Shown: positions 51,727-60,100, counted from the first letter of the stretch. The stretch is DNA of 64,000 nucleotides from G965267185 sp965267185 (GCA_965267185.1 OZ253937.1:3968001-4032000); one strand, 5' to 3'. Made by a program: numbers and translations. The notes: a model not told the origin generated them from the letters alone.

Positions 51727-53198
51727 GACGCCACCTCCCCGCCAAGGTCCGCAATGACGCCGCGGGCAACTTCGCCGTCGTCGAATGGGAGGACTTCGGT
51801 ACCGACGATTTGCCCGGTTTCGTGGCCTTTGCCGGCAATCACCAAGGTGTCGTCGGGCGCCAGATCGTTGATCGCGGCGGCGATGGCTTTGGCCCGGTTG
51901 TCGAACTCGGCGGCGCCGGGGCAGGCGGTGAGGATCTGACGGCGGATCGACGCGGGGTCTTCGCGCCGCGGATTGTCGTCGGTCACGATGGCCCGGTCGG
52001 CAAGCTCGGCTGCGACCTTGCCCATCATCGGGCGCTTACCTGGGTCGCGGTCGCCGCCGGCGCCGAACACTACGGCGAGCTTGCCCTTAACGTGGGGGCG
52101 GATTGCCGAAAGCGCGGTCTGAAGCGCGTCGGGCGTGTGGGCGTAATCGATATAAACCAGCGCGCCGTTGGGATGGCGGCCGGCCAACTGCATGCGTCCG
52201 TGTACGCCCTTCAGCAGCGCCAGCGCGGCGAACGCATCGTCGAGCGGCGCACCGCAACCGATTGCCAGGCCCAACGCTGCCAACGCGTTGTAGGCCTGGA
52301 ATGCACCGACGAGCGGCAGCCGGGTTTCGAACGTGCGTCGGTCAATCGTGACGCACAGGCGCAGCCCGTCGGCCAACGCTGACAGGTCGTCGATGCGCAT
52401 ATCGCTGGTGCTTTGGCCGAACGACGTGATGCGGTGTCCGGCGTTGCGGCAAGTTTCGCGAATCTCTTCGTAGAAGGGACTGTCTGCGTTGAGCACCGCC
52501 GTGCCGTCGGGCGGCAGCAATTGCTCGAAGAGACGCCGCTTGGCGGCGAAATAGTCCGCCTCGGTTTCGTGATAATCGAGATGGTCGCGCGTCAGGTTGG
52601 TGAACGCCGCGGCTTTGATGTCGACGCCGTCGAGGCGGTATTGGTCGAGTCCGTGCGACGATGCTTCCATCGCCAAATGGTCGATGCCCGCTTTGGCGAG
52701 TTCCGCCAGCGTGTGATGCAGGGCCACGGGATCGGGGGTTGTGAGGCTCGGCCCCGGCTCGAAACCGTCGGCATCGATGCCAAGCGTGCCCATGCTGGCG
52801 CCGGGCAGGCCGAGATGCGACCAAATTTGGCGCATGAAACCGACGACCGACGATTTTCCGTTCGTGCCGGTGACGGCAGCGATGGTCTTCGGCTGGCGCT
52901 GATAGAACCGGGCGGCCAGGAGGGCCAGTTGGCGGCGCGGGTTTTCGTCGACGAGAAGCTGCGCCTTGGTGTCCACCACGGTTCCCGGCGGTGCGAGAAC
53001 GGCGACGGCGCCGCGCGCCACGGCATCGCCGATGAAGTCACGCCCATCGGTGCCCGAGCCCCGCGTCGCGCTGGGCAAGGCGGCGAACAGATAGCCGGGC
53101 TCGACCCGCCGGCTGTCGGCGGTCAAGCCCGTAATCTGCACGTCTTGCAGCGTATCGATGTGCGGTGTCATCGGCTCCAATAGCTCAGTTAGCTGCAA
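51723..53198 (-). CDS. murE: UDP-N-acetylmuramoyl-L-alanyl-D-glutamate--2,6-diaminopimelate ligase MurE
   Basis: 491 residues. MurE adds the third residue; the motif DDNPRREDP is the meso-diaminopimelate-specifying DNPR, as expected in a Gram-negative. Others: GLTADSRRVEPGYLFAALPS, ATP loop AVTGTNGKSSVVGFMRQIW, MEASSHGLDQYRLDGVDIKAAAFTNLTRDHLDYHETEADYFAAKRRLF with the carbamylated-Lys region, and the VFGAGGDRDPGKRPMMG block. The start is a TTG at 53198 giving MQLTELLEP, the usual N-terminus; it lies 14 nt inside the ftsI 3' end. An ATG nine codons later is the alternative. It overlaps murF by 4 nt. Confidence 0.95.
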   Translation of the reverse strand: MQLTELLEPMTPHIDTLQDVQITGLTADSRRVEPGYLFAALPSATRGSGTDGRDFIGDAVARGAVAVLAPPGTVVDTKAQLLVDENPRRQLALLAARFYQRQPKTIAAVTGTNGKSSVVGFMRQIWSHLGLPGASMGTLGIDADGFEPGPSLTTPDPVALHHTLAELAKAGIDHLAMEASSHGLDQYRLDGVDIKAAAFTNLTRDHLDYHETEADYFAAKRRLFEQLLPPDGTAVLNADSPFYEEIRETCRNAGHRITSFGQSTSDMRIDDLSALADGLRLCVTIDRRTFETRLPLVGAFQAYNALAALGLAIGCGAPLDDAFAALALLKGVHGRMQLAGRHPNGALVYIDYAHTPDALQTALSAIRPHVKGKLAVVFGAGGDRDPGKRPMMGKVAAELADRAIVTDDNPRREDPASIRRQILTACPGAAEFDNRAKAIAAAINDLAPDDTLVIAGKGHETGQIVGTEVLPFDDGEVARGVIADLGGEVAS

Positions 53199-54882
53199 TC
53201 CCGCGTCCCCTCGCGCGTGGCGTTGCGACGTTGACGGTTAAGGCACGGCGGATCGCCGGTGAACTCTCGTCCACCGGCGCGATGCCGAATAACGGTGCGA
53301 TTTGCGAAACCACCCGGCCCACGACCGGTGCGGCGGTCCAGCCGCCGGTGGCGAAACCATGGGTTTCCTTGATGCCCTTGGGCTCGTCGAGATGCACCAT
53401 CACCACGTAGCGCGGCGCGTTCATGGGAAACACGCCGATGAAGGATGAAATGAGCGCATCGCGCTTGTAGCGGCCGCCAACTTGCTTTTCGGCGGTGCCC
53501 GTCTTGCCGCCGACCAGATAGCCCGGACTGCCGGCGTTGCGGCCGGTACCGTTCTCGACGACCAGGCGCAAGAGCCGACGCATCTTTTCCGATGTTTGCG
53601 GCGAGAACACCCGTTTGCCCTCGGGCGGGGTATCGCCGCGCCGGATCAGCGTCGCCGGATAGAGCACGCCGCCGTTGATCACGGCGGCGACCGCGCTGGC
53701 CGCGTGCAGCGGGCTAACCGCGATACCGTGACCATAGGAAATAGTCATGGTGTTGATCTCGCGCCACGTCGCCGGATAGATCGGCCGGGCCTGCTCCGGT
53801 AACTCCACGCTCGAGCGGCGCAACATGCCGAGCTCTGTGAGGAACTTGCGTTGCGCGGTGCTGCCGATATCGATCGCCATCTTCGCCGAACCGATATTCG
53901 ACGAATACATGAAGATCTCGGGTACCGTGAGCCAGCGGTTCTCCGGATGGAAGTCGGAGATCCTGAAGCGCGCGACGCGGATCGGCTTGCGGGCGTCATA
54001 GTGGCTGTTCAGCCTGGCGGCGCCGGTTTCCAGCGCGATGGCGTGATTGAAAATCTTGAAAATCGACCCGAGTTCATAGACGCCGAGCGTGGTCCGGTTG
54101 AACCGCTCATCGTCCGAAACCTTGTTAGCTTCGTTGGGATCGAAGTCGGGCAGCGAGACCAGCGAGACGATCTCGCCGGTGCGCACGTCGAGCACGATGC
54201 CGGACCCGCCGATCGCTTTGAATTTCTCGATCTGGACCGATAGTTCGCGGCGCATGATTTGCTGCACCCGAACGTCGATCGACAGCGCGACCGGCTCGGC
54301 CCGATTGGTCAACGCGTCGTCGAAGCTCTTTTCGATGCCGGCGAGTCCATCATTGTCGATGCTGGTGAATCCGACGACGTGGGCGCCCAGCCGGCCCTGG
54401 GGGTAGACCCGGCGCTGCTCATGGCGGAAGTCGAAGCCGGGGAAGCCGAGGCGGTTGACCTCGAACTGCTGACGCGGCGTGAGGTTGCGGCTCAGCCACA
54501 CGAATTCCTTCTCCGCCGATAGCTGTAGAGCTACTTCGGCTTCGCTGAGCTCGGGTAGCACGTTCACCAGCGCGCGTGCCGCTCCCTGGGGGTCGGGAAT
54601 TTTTTCGGGGTTAGCGTAGAGCGAAGCCGTTGTCAGATTGGTGGCCAGAAGAACGCCGTTGCGGTCGACGATGTCGGCGCGCTCCATGCGCTTTACGGTT
54701 TCGACCGTCCGGGTGGCCGTTTGGTGCGACGGGCTGGTGTCGCTAAACACCGTAACGTCGACCAGCCGCAGACCGATGATCAGAAACGCCGCCGTCATCA
54801 GGGTGCTGCCGACCAGCAGCCGGGTCCGCGCCACGTCGAGCGCCTTTTTCTGGGCGTTTTCACAGGAGATACGATCGATCAT
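53185..54882 (-). CDS. ftsI: Septal peptidoglycan transpeptidase FtsI (PBP3)
   Basis: 565 residues. One N-terminal membrane helix (LLVGSTLMTAAFLIIGLRLVDV) leads to the pedestal domain (RADIVDRNGVLLATNLTTASLYANP) and the penicillin-binding transpeptidase domain. Active-site motifs are Ser273-x-x-Lys276 in ELGSIFKIF, SSN at 327-329 in YSSNIGSAK, and KTG at 460-462 in VGGKTGTAEK. FtsI crosslinks septal wall in complex with FtsW, FtsL and FtsQ. The start overlaps the ftsL stop by 4 nt, and the end overlaps murE by 14 nt. Confidence 0.96.
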   Translation of the reverse strand: MIDRISCENAQKKALDVARTRLLVGSTLMTAAFLIIGLRLVDVTVFSDTSPSHQTATRTVETVKRMERADIVDRNGVLLATNLTTASLYANPEKIPDPQGAARALVNVLPELSEAEVALQLSAEKEFVWLSRNLTPRQQFEVNRLGFPGFDFRHEQRRVYPQGRLGAHVVGFTSIDNDGLAGIEKSFDDALTNRAEPVALSIDVRVQQIMRRELSVQIEKFKAIGGSGIVLDVRTGEIVSLVSLPDFDPNEANKVSDDERFNRTTLGVYELGSIFKIFNHAIALETGAARLNSHYDARKPIRVARFRISDFHPENRWLTVPEIFMYSSNIGSAKMAIDIGSTAQRKFLTELGMLRRSSVELPEQARPIYPATWREINTMTISYGHGIAVSPLHAASAVAAVINGGVLYPATLIRRGDTPPEGKRVFSPQTSEKMRRLLRLVVENGTGRNAGSPGYLVGGKTGTAEKQVGGRYKRDALISSFIGVFPMNAPRYVVMVHLDEPKGIKETHGFATGGWTAAPVVGRVVSQIAPLFGIAPVDESSPAIRRALTVNVATPRARGRGIAAN

Positions 54883-55418
54883 CGCTGCTGCCCCCGGTTG
54901 CGGGCCGCCTTCTCGCCGAGAATGGCGCGCAGGGCGGCGTCGAGGTCTGCGGTTTCGGAGGCGCTGAGTCCGGTTTTTGTGGTGGCCGGTTGGGACACCA
55001 AGCGGAAATCACTCGAAGGCCGGCGGGGCGCTTCGGGTTTCAGCTTGGGCCGAGCCTTGAGCGTGCTGGCGAACTGCAACTCCAGCGCCGGTGGGCCGGT
55101 CACCGTTTCCGACGGCGGCGGGAACGGCGCAGACTCAGGGGCGGCACGCGATGGCACGGCGGCAAACTCGACAAGCTGGTTGCCGTCGAGGGGCTGTAGG
55201 TCAAGATAGCGGCGGGTTAGGCCGTCGAGCCGGTCGGGTTGGTTCAGATAGCTCCATTCCGCCCGCAAGACATGGATCGCATCGCGGTCGCGTTTGATCT
55301 CATGGTTGACAGCGGTCAGCCGTTCTTCGAGGGCCGAGACTTCGAACGAAATGCCGAACAGGGCACCGGCCGAGACGATCGAAAGAACGAATAGGATGAG
55401 GGTCGCGGGATGCTTCAT
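54879..55418 (-). CDS. ftsL: FtsL-like division protein with a long C-terminal tail
   Basis: 179 residues from the ATG at 55418. Residues 4-24 (PATLILFVLSIVSAGALFGIS) are a single membrane helix, followed by a leucine-zipper-like coiled coil (VSALEERLTAVNHEIKRDRDAIHVLRAEWSYLNQPDRLDGLTRRYLDLQPL). That is the FtsL plan, and the position between rsmH and ftsI is the ftsL position. The remaining 100 residues are a Pro/Ala/Lys-rich tail (ESAPFPPPSETVTG..., RPKLKPEAPRRPSSD) ending in a predicted helix (SETADLDAALRAILGEKAARN), unusually long for FtsL. It overlaps rsmH and ftsI by 4 nt each. Confidence 0.85.
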   Translation of the reverse strand: MKHPATLILFVLSIVSAGALFGISFEVSALEERLTAVNHEIKRDRDAIHVLRAEWSYLNQPDRLDGLTRRYLDLQPLDGNQLVEFAAVPSRAAPESAPFPPPSETVTGPPALELQFASTLKARPKLKPEAPRRPSSDFRLVSQPATTKTGLSASETADLDAALRAILGEKAARNRGQQR

Positions 55419-56461
55419 GCCGCATCCTCCGCGCCAAACGGTCCCCAACTCGGGGCGTCGGTACGCTCGGCGACGCGAAGACGCGCCGAACGTGCTCTTG
55501 GATTTTGATCCATTTCTGCCTTGCTCGGCCGGATAGCGCGCCGCCCGACCAAACGCCACGCGGGATCGCGCGGCGGCGCAATGTCGGGCCGGTGACGCGA
55601 ACCGCGGCCCTCGTTGCCGCTACGCTGACGCAGAAAAACCTTTACCCGCCGGTCTTCCAGCGAATGGAAGGAAACGACGGCGAGCCGGCCGCCTGGCTTG
55701 AGGATCGCCTCTGCCGCGCCCAATCCACGCTCGAGTTCGGCGAGCTCGTCGTTGACCTTTATTCTGAGCGCTTGGAAGGTGCGGGTGGCGGGGTCGATCT
55801 GGCGCTCGCCCCCCTTGCGGTTCTTACCGCGCGACGTGGCGACGGCGCGTACGATGTCGGCAAGCTGACCGGTCGTTTCGATGGGCGCCTCGGTGCGGGC
55901 GGCGACGATAGCGCGGGCGATGCGCCGGGCCAGACGTTCCTCGCCATAGGCGTGGATAATGTCCGCCAACTCTTCCTCATCGGTGACATTCACCAACTCG
56001 GCGGCGCTTTGCCCCGACTTCTCCATGCGCATATCGAGCGGACCGTCTTTGGCAAATGCGAAGCCGCGCGCCGGATCGTCGATCTGCATAGACGATACGC
56101 CGAGATCGAGGGCCACGCCGTCGACCGCCGTAACACCATGTTCGGCTAGCAAAGCCTGCATATCGCCAAAGCGGCCGGACACCAGGTGCAAGCGGCCGGC
56201 GTAGCGCGCGGTCAAGTCGCTGTTGCGCGCAATGGCGTCGGGATCCCGGTCGATCCCCCAAACGATGCAGTCGGCCGCTTCCAGCAGCGCGCTCGTATAA
56301 CCGCCGCCGCCCAGAGTGCCATCGACATAAACGGCGCCGGTGCGCGGTTCGAGCGCGGCAACAACGGACTCCAGGAGAACGGGTGTATGACCTGTTACAG
56401 GGCCAGACCCGCTGTCTGTCCCGGTCGATTTAGAGCGACGCCGTGGCACCGCGGCTGCCAT
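55415..56461 (-). CDS. rsmH: 16S rRNA (cytosine(1402)-N4)-methyltransferase RsmH
   Basis: 348 residues. RsmH (MraW) methylates N4 of C1402 in the ribosomal P site. Seen: HTPVLLESVVAAL, the SAM-binding VYVDGTLGGGGYTSALLEA and GIDRDPDAIARN, GVALDLGVSSMQIDDPARGFAFAKDGPLDMRM, YGEERLARRIARAIV, and RTFQALRIKVNDELAELERGLGAAEAILKPGGRLAVVSFHSLEDRRVKVFLRQR. The ATG at 56461 shares one base with the mraZ stop (TGATG). A long N-terminal lead (AAAVPRRRSKSTGTDSGSGPVTG) precedes the core, and a basic tail ends it. Confidence 0.96.
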   Translation of the reverse strand: MAAAVPRRRSKSTGTDSGSGPVTGHTPVLLESVVAALEPRTGAVYVDGTLGGGGYTSALLEAADCIVWGIDRDPDAIARNSDLTARYAGRLHLVSGRFGDMQALLAEHGVTAVDGVALDLGVSSMQIDDPARGFAFAKDGPLDMRMEKSGQSAAELVNVTDEEELADIIHAYGEERLARRIARAIVAARTEAPIETTGQLADIVRAVATSRGKNRKGGERQIDPATRTFQALRIKVNDELAELERGLGAAEAILKPGGRLAVVSFHSLEDRRVKVFLRQRSGNEGRGSRHRPDIAPPRDPAWRLVGRRAIRPSKAEMDQNPRARSARLRVAERTDAPSWGPFGAEDAA

Positions 56462-56937
56462 CAGCCGGTCCCCCCGTTGTCGCCGGGCGGACCGGAGGGG
56501 CGCAGGGTCAAGCCTTGCTCGGCGGCGCGCCGGGTCGCTTCGCTCTGATAGTTTGTGAAGGCGTCGGGCTGCCAGATTTCGAAAAGGGGTCCGCGGCCAA
56601 CGAAAGCGGCGGATTTCGTGAGCCCGGCATGTTCGACCAATGTGGCGGGCAGAACGATGCGCCCCTCGCCATCGAAGGCGAGCTGCTGGGCGTTGGCAAA
56701 CAGGGTGGCGGTGAGGGTGTCGTGTTCGTCGGAGAAAAAATCGTAGGCGTCCACACCCGAGCTCAGCTGCTGCATCCACTCCATGCCGCCACACTGGATT
56801 GCTGGGTATTTGAAGGACGGCAACGCAACGATGCCATGGAACGGCTGTCCGGCCAGCTCAGCGCGAAACGCTGCCGGGACCGAGACCCGCCCTTTGGCAT
56901 CGACCTTGTTGGTCGCCGTTGACAGAAACAACGCCAT
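56461..56937 (-). CDS. mraZ: Transcriptional regulator MraZ
   Basis: 158 residues with two SpoVT/AbrB-like half-domains: FLSTATNKVDAKGRVSVPAAFRAEL and LAFDGEGRIVLPATLVEHAGL, each with the DxKGR/DxEGR-type turn. MraZ forms a ring that binds tandem repeats in front of its own gene and represses the division cluster. The ATG at 56937 (MALFLSTATNK) is the usual start; an in-frame start five codons upstream is not favoured. It is the first gene of the dcw cluster, shares one base with rsmH, and is preceded by a 374-bp non-coding region that contains the repeats it would be expected to bind. Confidence 0.95.
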   Translation of the reverse strand: MALFLSTATNKVDAKGRVSVPAAFRAELAGQPFHGIVALPSFKYPAIQCGGMEWMQQLSSGVDAYDFFSDEHDTLTATLFANAQQLAFDGEGRIVLPATLVEHAGLTKSAAFVGRGPLFEIWQPDAFTNYQSEATRRAAEQGLTLRPSGPPGDNGGTG

Positions 56938-57050
56938 CGTTTTCGCCCGCAAACCGCATCGGTGCTACCGGTCACCAACCGGCGGCTCGCACTCGTCTCC
57001 CCCTCGTCGCGACCGTCACACGCCTCCATCAGGCGGGCAGGGGTCAGAAA

Positions 57051-57084
57051 TGGGATCAGATGGGATACCATGGGATCAAATGGG
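57051..57084 (+). promoter_or_regulatory. TGGGA tandem array, candidate MraZ operator
   Basis: TGGGA starts at 57051, 57061 and 57071, and TGGG(C) at 57081: four copies with an exact 10-bp period, i.e. TGGGA plus 5-bp spacers, the format known for MraZ binding sites. They lie 114-147 bp upstream of mraZ, on the strand opposite to the gene. The last two copies overlap the candidate -10. Confidence 0.65.
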
Positions 57085-57091
57085 CCGTCAA
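57062..57091 (-). promoter_or_regulatory. Candidate mraZ (dcw) promoter
   Basis: Minus-strand TTGACG (57091-57086; five of six to consensus) and TATCCC (57067-57062; three to four of six) are 18 bp apart. Initiation would be near 57055, giving a leader of about 118 nt. The TGGGA repeats cover the -10 and spacer, so MraZ binding would block it. Confidence 0.4.
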
Positions 57092-57148
57092 CGAGGAAAC
57101 AACTAATAAGCGGCTAAAACGCCAGTAGAAAACGAGTAAGTCCGATAT

Positions 57149-57163
57149 GTTCTACTAATGTTC
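57149..57163 (-). promoter_or_regulatory. LexA-type box 1 upstream of mraZ
   Basis: A perfect GTTC-N7-GTTC (spacer TACTAAT), reading GAAC-N7-GAAC in the mraZ direction, 212 bp upstream of the start codon and about 58 bp upstream of the candidate -35. It matches the alphaproteobacterial LexA consensus exactly. Confidence 0.6.
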
Positions 57164-57231
57164 TTCGATAGTAATTGTAGTCAGTGATGTCTAACTAATA
57201 GAACGTTCGCAGAAGAATATGGCGATATTTT

Positions 57232-57246
57232 GTTCCGGTAATGTTC
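57232..57246 (-). promoter_or_regulatory. LexA-type box 2 upstream of mraZ
   Basis: A second perfect GTTC-N7-GTTC (spacer CGGTAAT). In the mraZ direction both boxes read AAGAACATTA-NNN-GAACA, so they share bases beyond the core. Between them, at 57201-57215, GAAC-N7-GAAG is a one-mismatch copy on the opposite strand. Confidence 0.6.
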
Positions 57247-57311
57247 TTATTCGGTCGGCGGCCTCCACTTTTGGGATGAGAAATCTGATTTCTGGCGTGA
57301 AAATCGCCGGG

Positions 57312-58436
57312 TTACGGCCCGATAGGGCTTAGGACGCCCGTGGTGACCGAAAGTCCCAGACCGGGCTTTGTAAGATCCAAGTAATTCTCCGGTTCCAGTC
57401 GGCCCGCATCGCCGAACATTAGGCAGGGCGTGGTTAAATCCCGTTGCAGCAGGTGAGTGCCGAAACCGCCCTCCATGGCAACCAAGTTGTCACCGGCGGC
57501 TTGAGCGGCGGTCAGCCCGGCGCGGGTAAGCAGGCTGGTTTCGCCGACCTGCGCGCCGACGATCACGCCGATACCGCGCTGCGCCAGTTCATTGATGAGT
57601 GCGAGCGAACGAAGGAGGCCGCCCATCTTCGAAATGCGCAGATTGGCGATCCAGGTTTGCGGCTCGCGCAGCGCCTCGAGTTGGCCGATGCGGCTGAGGC
57701 TTTCGTCAAGGATGATGCGAGTATCGCAGGCTTGGGCGACCTCGGCGAAGCCGGGCAGATCGCGCGCCGTTAGGGGCTCTTCAACAGCGAACAAGGGAAA
57801 CGATAACGCTTGCAGGGCGGCGATACAGTCGTCGGTATCGTTCCACAGATTGTTAGCGTCAAGCCGCACTCGAATGCCGGTACCGCCACGGCGGCGCAGG
57901 CTGTCTATCTTCCGCCGGTCGCGATCAGGATGGCCGGAGACTTTGACTTTGAAGTCGCGAAATCCCGCTTTCCAATAACGCCGGAGCTGCAGCCAATAGA
58001 TCGGGCGGGAGCTGTCGCCCAACACTGCGGAGTAGTGGAACGGTCCTTGTAGCGGCGGTAGTCCCAGTAGCGCTTCGAGGGTTTGGGTTTTACTTTGACC
58101 GAGCAGGTCGAGTACCGCCATCTCGAGCGCGCAAAATGCGGCCGGGTTGGCGTCGATGTTCATCTCGTGATCGCGCGTCCAGCGCTGCAGATCGCCGAGC
58201 GATTGTACACGTTGGGCGACCGATCCCCGATGACGGGCGATGAACTCGGTTGCCGAGGCGACGCTCTCGCCCGTGACATAGGCGCGCGGACAACCTTCGC
58301 CATAGCCGATTGCGCCGCCGCTCGACCGGGCTGCCACGATCACGTTTTCAGCCATTCTGCGGCTTGCTGAGGCGTGGCGGAACACCTGCTTAAAGGGCAC
58401 CGGGAACCGGTAGATATCGATTTGCGCGATCTTCAT
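57312..58436 (-). CDS. Enolase-superfamily enzyme, dipeptide epimerase/muconate-lactonising type
   Basis: 374 residues. The capping domain is N-terminal (IAQIDIYRFPVPFKQVFRHASASRRMAENVIV) and the barrel carries all superfamily residues: Lys163-x-Lys165 in DFKVKV, metal ligands Asp193 (RLDAN), Glu219 (AVEEP) and Asp244 (ILDES), and Lys270 (ISKMGG). The KxK/K arrangement is that of the MLE subgroup, which includes dipeptide epimerases, o-succinylbenzoate synthase and muconate cycloisomerase. Reaction is therefore abstraction of a proton alpha to a carboxylate; the substrate is open. Its start overlaps the GH3 gene stop by 4 nt, so it is the last gene of a three-gene operon. Confidence 0.87.
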   Translation of the reverse strand: MKIAQIDIYRFPVPFKQVFRHASASRRMAENVIVAARSSGGAIGYGEGCPRAYVTGESVASATEFIARHRGSVAQRVQSLGDLQRWTRDHEMNIDANPAAFCALEMAVLDLLGQSKTQTLEALLGLPPLQGPFHYSAVLGDSSRPIYWLQLRRYWKAGFRDFKVKVSGHPDRDRRKIDSLRRRGGTGIRVRLDANNLWNDTDDCIAALQALSFPLFAVEEPLTARDLPGFAEVAQACDTRIILDESLSRIGQLEALREPQTWIANLRISKMGGLLRSLALINELAQRGIGVIVGAQVGETSLLTRAGLTAAQAAGDNLVAMEGGFGTHLLQRDLTTPCLMFGDAGRLEPENYLDLTKPGLGLSVTTGVLSPIGP

Positions 58437-60100
58437 GGCCGCGCTTCCTCGACCGCGTGTGACCTAAAGGGAAACGAGACCTCGTCCGCGTATTGCAGAT
58501 GACGAACCTTAAACTGCGCTTCGCGCTGACCGTTGGCGACGCATTGGCGCCGGTAAGCGTCGCCGCTGCCGGGCCGCAGAAAAATAGCCCGCGCGGGCTG
58601 CAACCGGCCGCTTGCGCGTTTGCCGTCATACTCGCCGTTGAGGGCGCGCAAGCTGGTGTCGAAGGCGTCGGCTATCGTCGTGAAAGAGGGTAGGGGGCCT
58701 TCGGCGAGTTCAAGGTACAGAACATATTCGGCGTGCGCTTCGTCGGCGAGCACAACGAAAAAGCTCGTTTTGGCGGCATGATTACCGGCAAGCTGTTGGA
58801 CCGCCGCGATGATTTGGGCCTCGGTGATTTTCTCACCGGTGATGTTGGTGACGCCTTTTCCCTTCTGGACGAACGCCAGGGTCGGGGTGGCGCCGACCTT
58901 GCCGGTTACCGAGACGATGTCGTTGATGTCGTAGCGGTAGAGCCCGTCGGCGGTGGTGACGATCGGATAGTAGGATTCGCCCACTTCGAGCTGGTCCAAA
59001 CTCAAGAAACGATCTTCGCCGCGGTCCCGCGCGTCACGTTGAACGAACTCGAAATAGTGATCGAGCAGTGTGGGCAGACACAGGTTGCGACCGACATCCA
59101 CGTTGATGGTGCCGCGGAATTCGCTCGAGACGTAGCCCGCCTCGATGATCTTTGTCGTGTCCGGTAGTTGGGGCCGCAGTGCGGACAACGGAACTGCGCA
59201 ACTGCCGCCCATCCACGTCACGACGCCGGCAAGGCCGGGCCATAGGTCGGCGTAGGTGAGCCGGCCTGTGCGCTCCAACGCGGCACCAAGTTCACGGGCC
59301 CGCCGGGGTGACGCGGGTCGTGCGGCAGCGACGCCGTCGTGCGGCGACAGCTTTCCCTCGGTGATGTTGCGCAACAGGCTTTCGGCGTTCGCGTTGATCA
59401 CCTCGAGCAGCTTCACCAAAGTTGAGGGATTGGCGGCCGCCAACCCGGTCACGTTCGGTTCGGCGATGCTCAACGCCGCGATGGCGTAATAGCGGGCGTC
59501 ATAGTCGGCGATCGCGAAGACCGCCGGCGGCAGAACGAACTTCGCGCGAACGAAGGCGGGCTGGTTCTCATAGATAAGGCCGGTCGCCGAACCGAAAGGC
59601 GCACCGCCTGCCGTATACCCTTCGATGGCGGGGCCGCCGACGCCGACGATGCGGCCTTTGAATAACCCCGCGCCGCTGTGTTGGGCGTAGGCGGCGATGC
59701 GCTGGTGCCGCCGGGTCATTTCGATGCCAGCCTGGGTCATCGGGACGTCCTTTGGCGTGCCCAGGGTACCGCTCGTGCGCTGGTAGAAAACCGGCGTTGC
59801 CGACGTGAGGGCGTGTGTGCCCTCAGTATTCTGTGCCGCCGCGTAGGGTTGCAGAGAGTCGAAGGTCTGTACCGGCACCGCGCGTCTATAGTCGTCGGGA
59901 TTTTTGATATCGGCGAACCCGTGGGCATGGCCGAAGTCGGTGTTTTCGTTGGCGCGCAGAATCCGGTGGAGCGCTGCTTCTTGCGCTCGCGCGGGCGCCT
60001 GGGCGGCATTGATAAACTGCCGCCAGGGTCCAAGTCGCGTGAGGGTAAGTGAGCTGCCCAGCGCCCAGCCTGTAATAGTGTCCACCAGCGATGCCGTCAC
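58433..60100 (-). CDS. GH3 family acyl-adenylating enzyme
   Basis: 555 residues of the GH3 auxin-responsive-promoter family, relatives of plant enzymes that adenylate carboxylic acids and conjugate them to amino acids. Visible features: VFYQRTSGTLGTPKDVPMT (residues about 105-122), the nucleotide P-loop; SAGTLPxx-like VTWMGGSCAVPLSALRPQL; GYVSSEFRGTINVD; and DGLYRYDINDIVSVTGKVGATPTLAFVQKGKGVTNITGEKITEAQI, the hinge and C-domain. Bacterial members have little experimental data. It overlaps both neighbours by 4 nt (sterol-desaturase-like upstream, enolase-superfamily downstream). I infer it activates a fatty or aromatic acid to make an amide or ester. Confidence 0.88.
   Translation of the reverse strand: MTASLVDTITGWALGSSLTLTRLGPWRQFINAAQAPARAQEAALHRILRANENTDFGHAHGFADIKNPDDYRRAVPVQTFDSLQPYAAAQNTEGTHALTSATPVFYQRTSGTLGTPKDVPMTQAGIEMTRRHQRIAAYAQHSGAGLFKGRIVGVGGPAIEGYTAGGAPFGSATGLIYENQPAFVRAKFVLPPAVFAIADYDARYYAIAALSIAEPNVTGLAAANPSTLVKLLEVINANAESLLRNITEGKLSPHDGVAAARPASPRRARELGAALERTGRLTYADLWPGLAGVVTWMGGSCAVPLSALRPQLPDTTKIIEAGYVSSEFRGTINVDVGRNLCLPTLLDHYFEFVQRDARDRGEDRFLSLDQLEVGESYYPIVTTADGLYRYDINDIVSVTGKVGATPTLAFVQKGKGVTNITGEKITEAQIIAAVQQLAGNHAAKTSFFVVLADEAHAEYVLYLELAEGPLPSFTTIADAFDTSLRALNGEYDGKRASGRLQPARAIFLRPGSGDAYRRQCVANGQREAQFKVRHLQYADEVSFPFRSHAVEEARP

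Larger units (their letters stand above)
56938..57311. other. 374-bp non-coding region upstream of mraZ
   Basis: No open frame with coding character fits here. The mraZ-proximal part (to about 57050) is the GC-rich putative leader. The middle (57051-57091) has the TGGGA array and promoter-like hexamers. The distal part (57090-57290) is markedly AT-rich and holds two perfect LexA-type boxes and one near match. It also separates mraZ from the enolase-superfamily gene, which is transcribed toward it. Confidence 0.8.
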
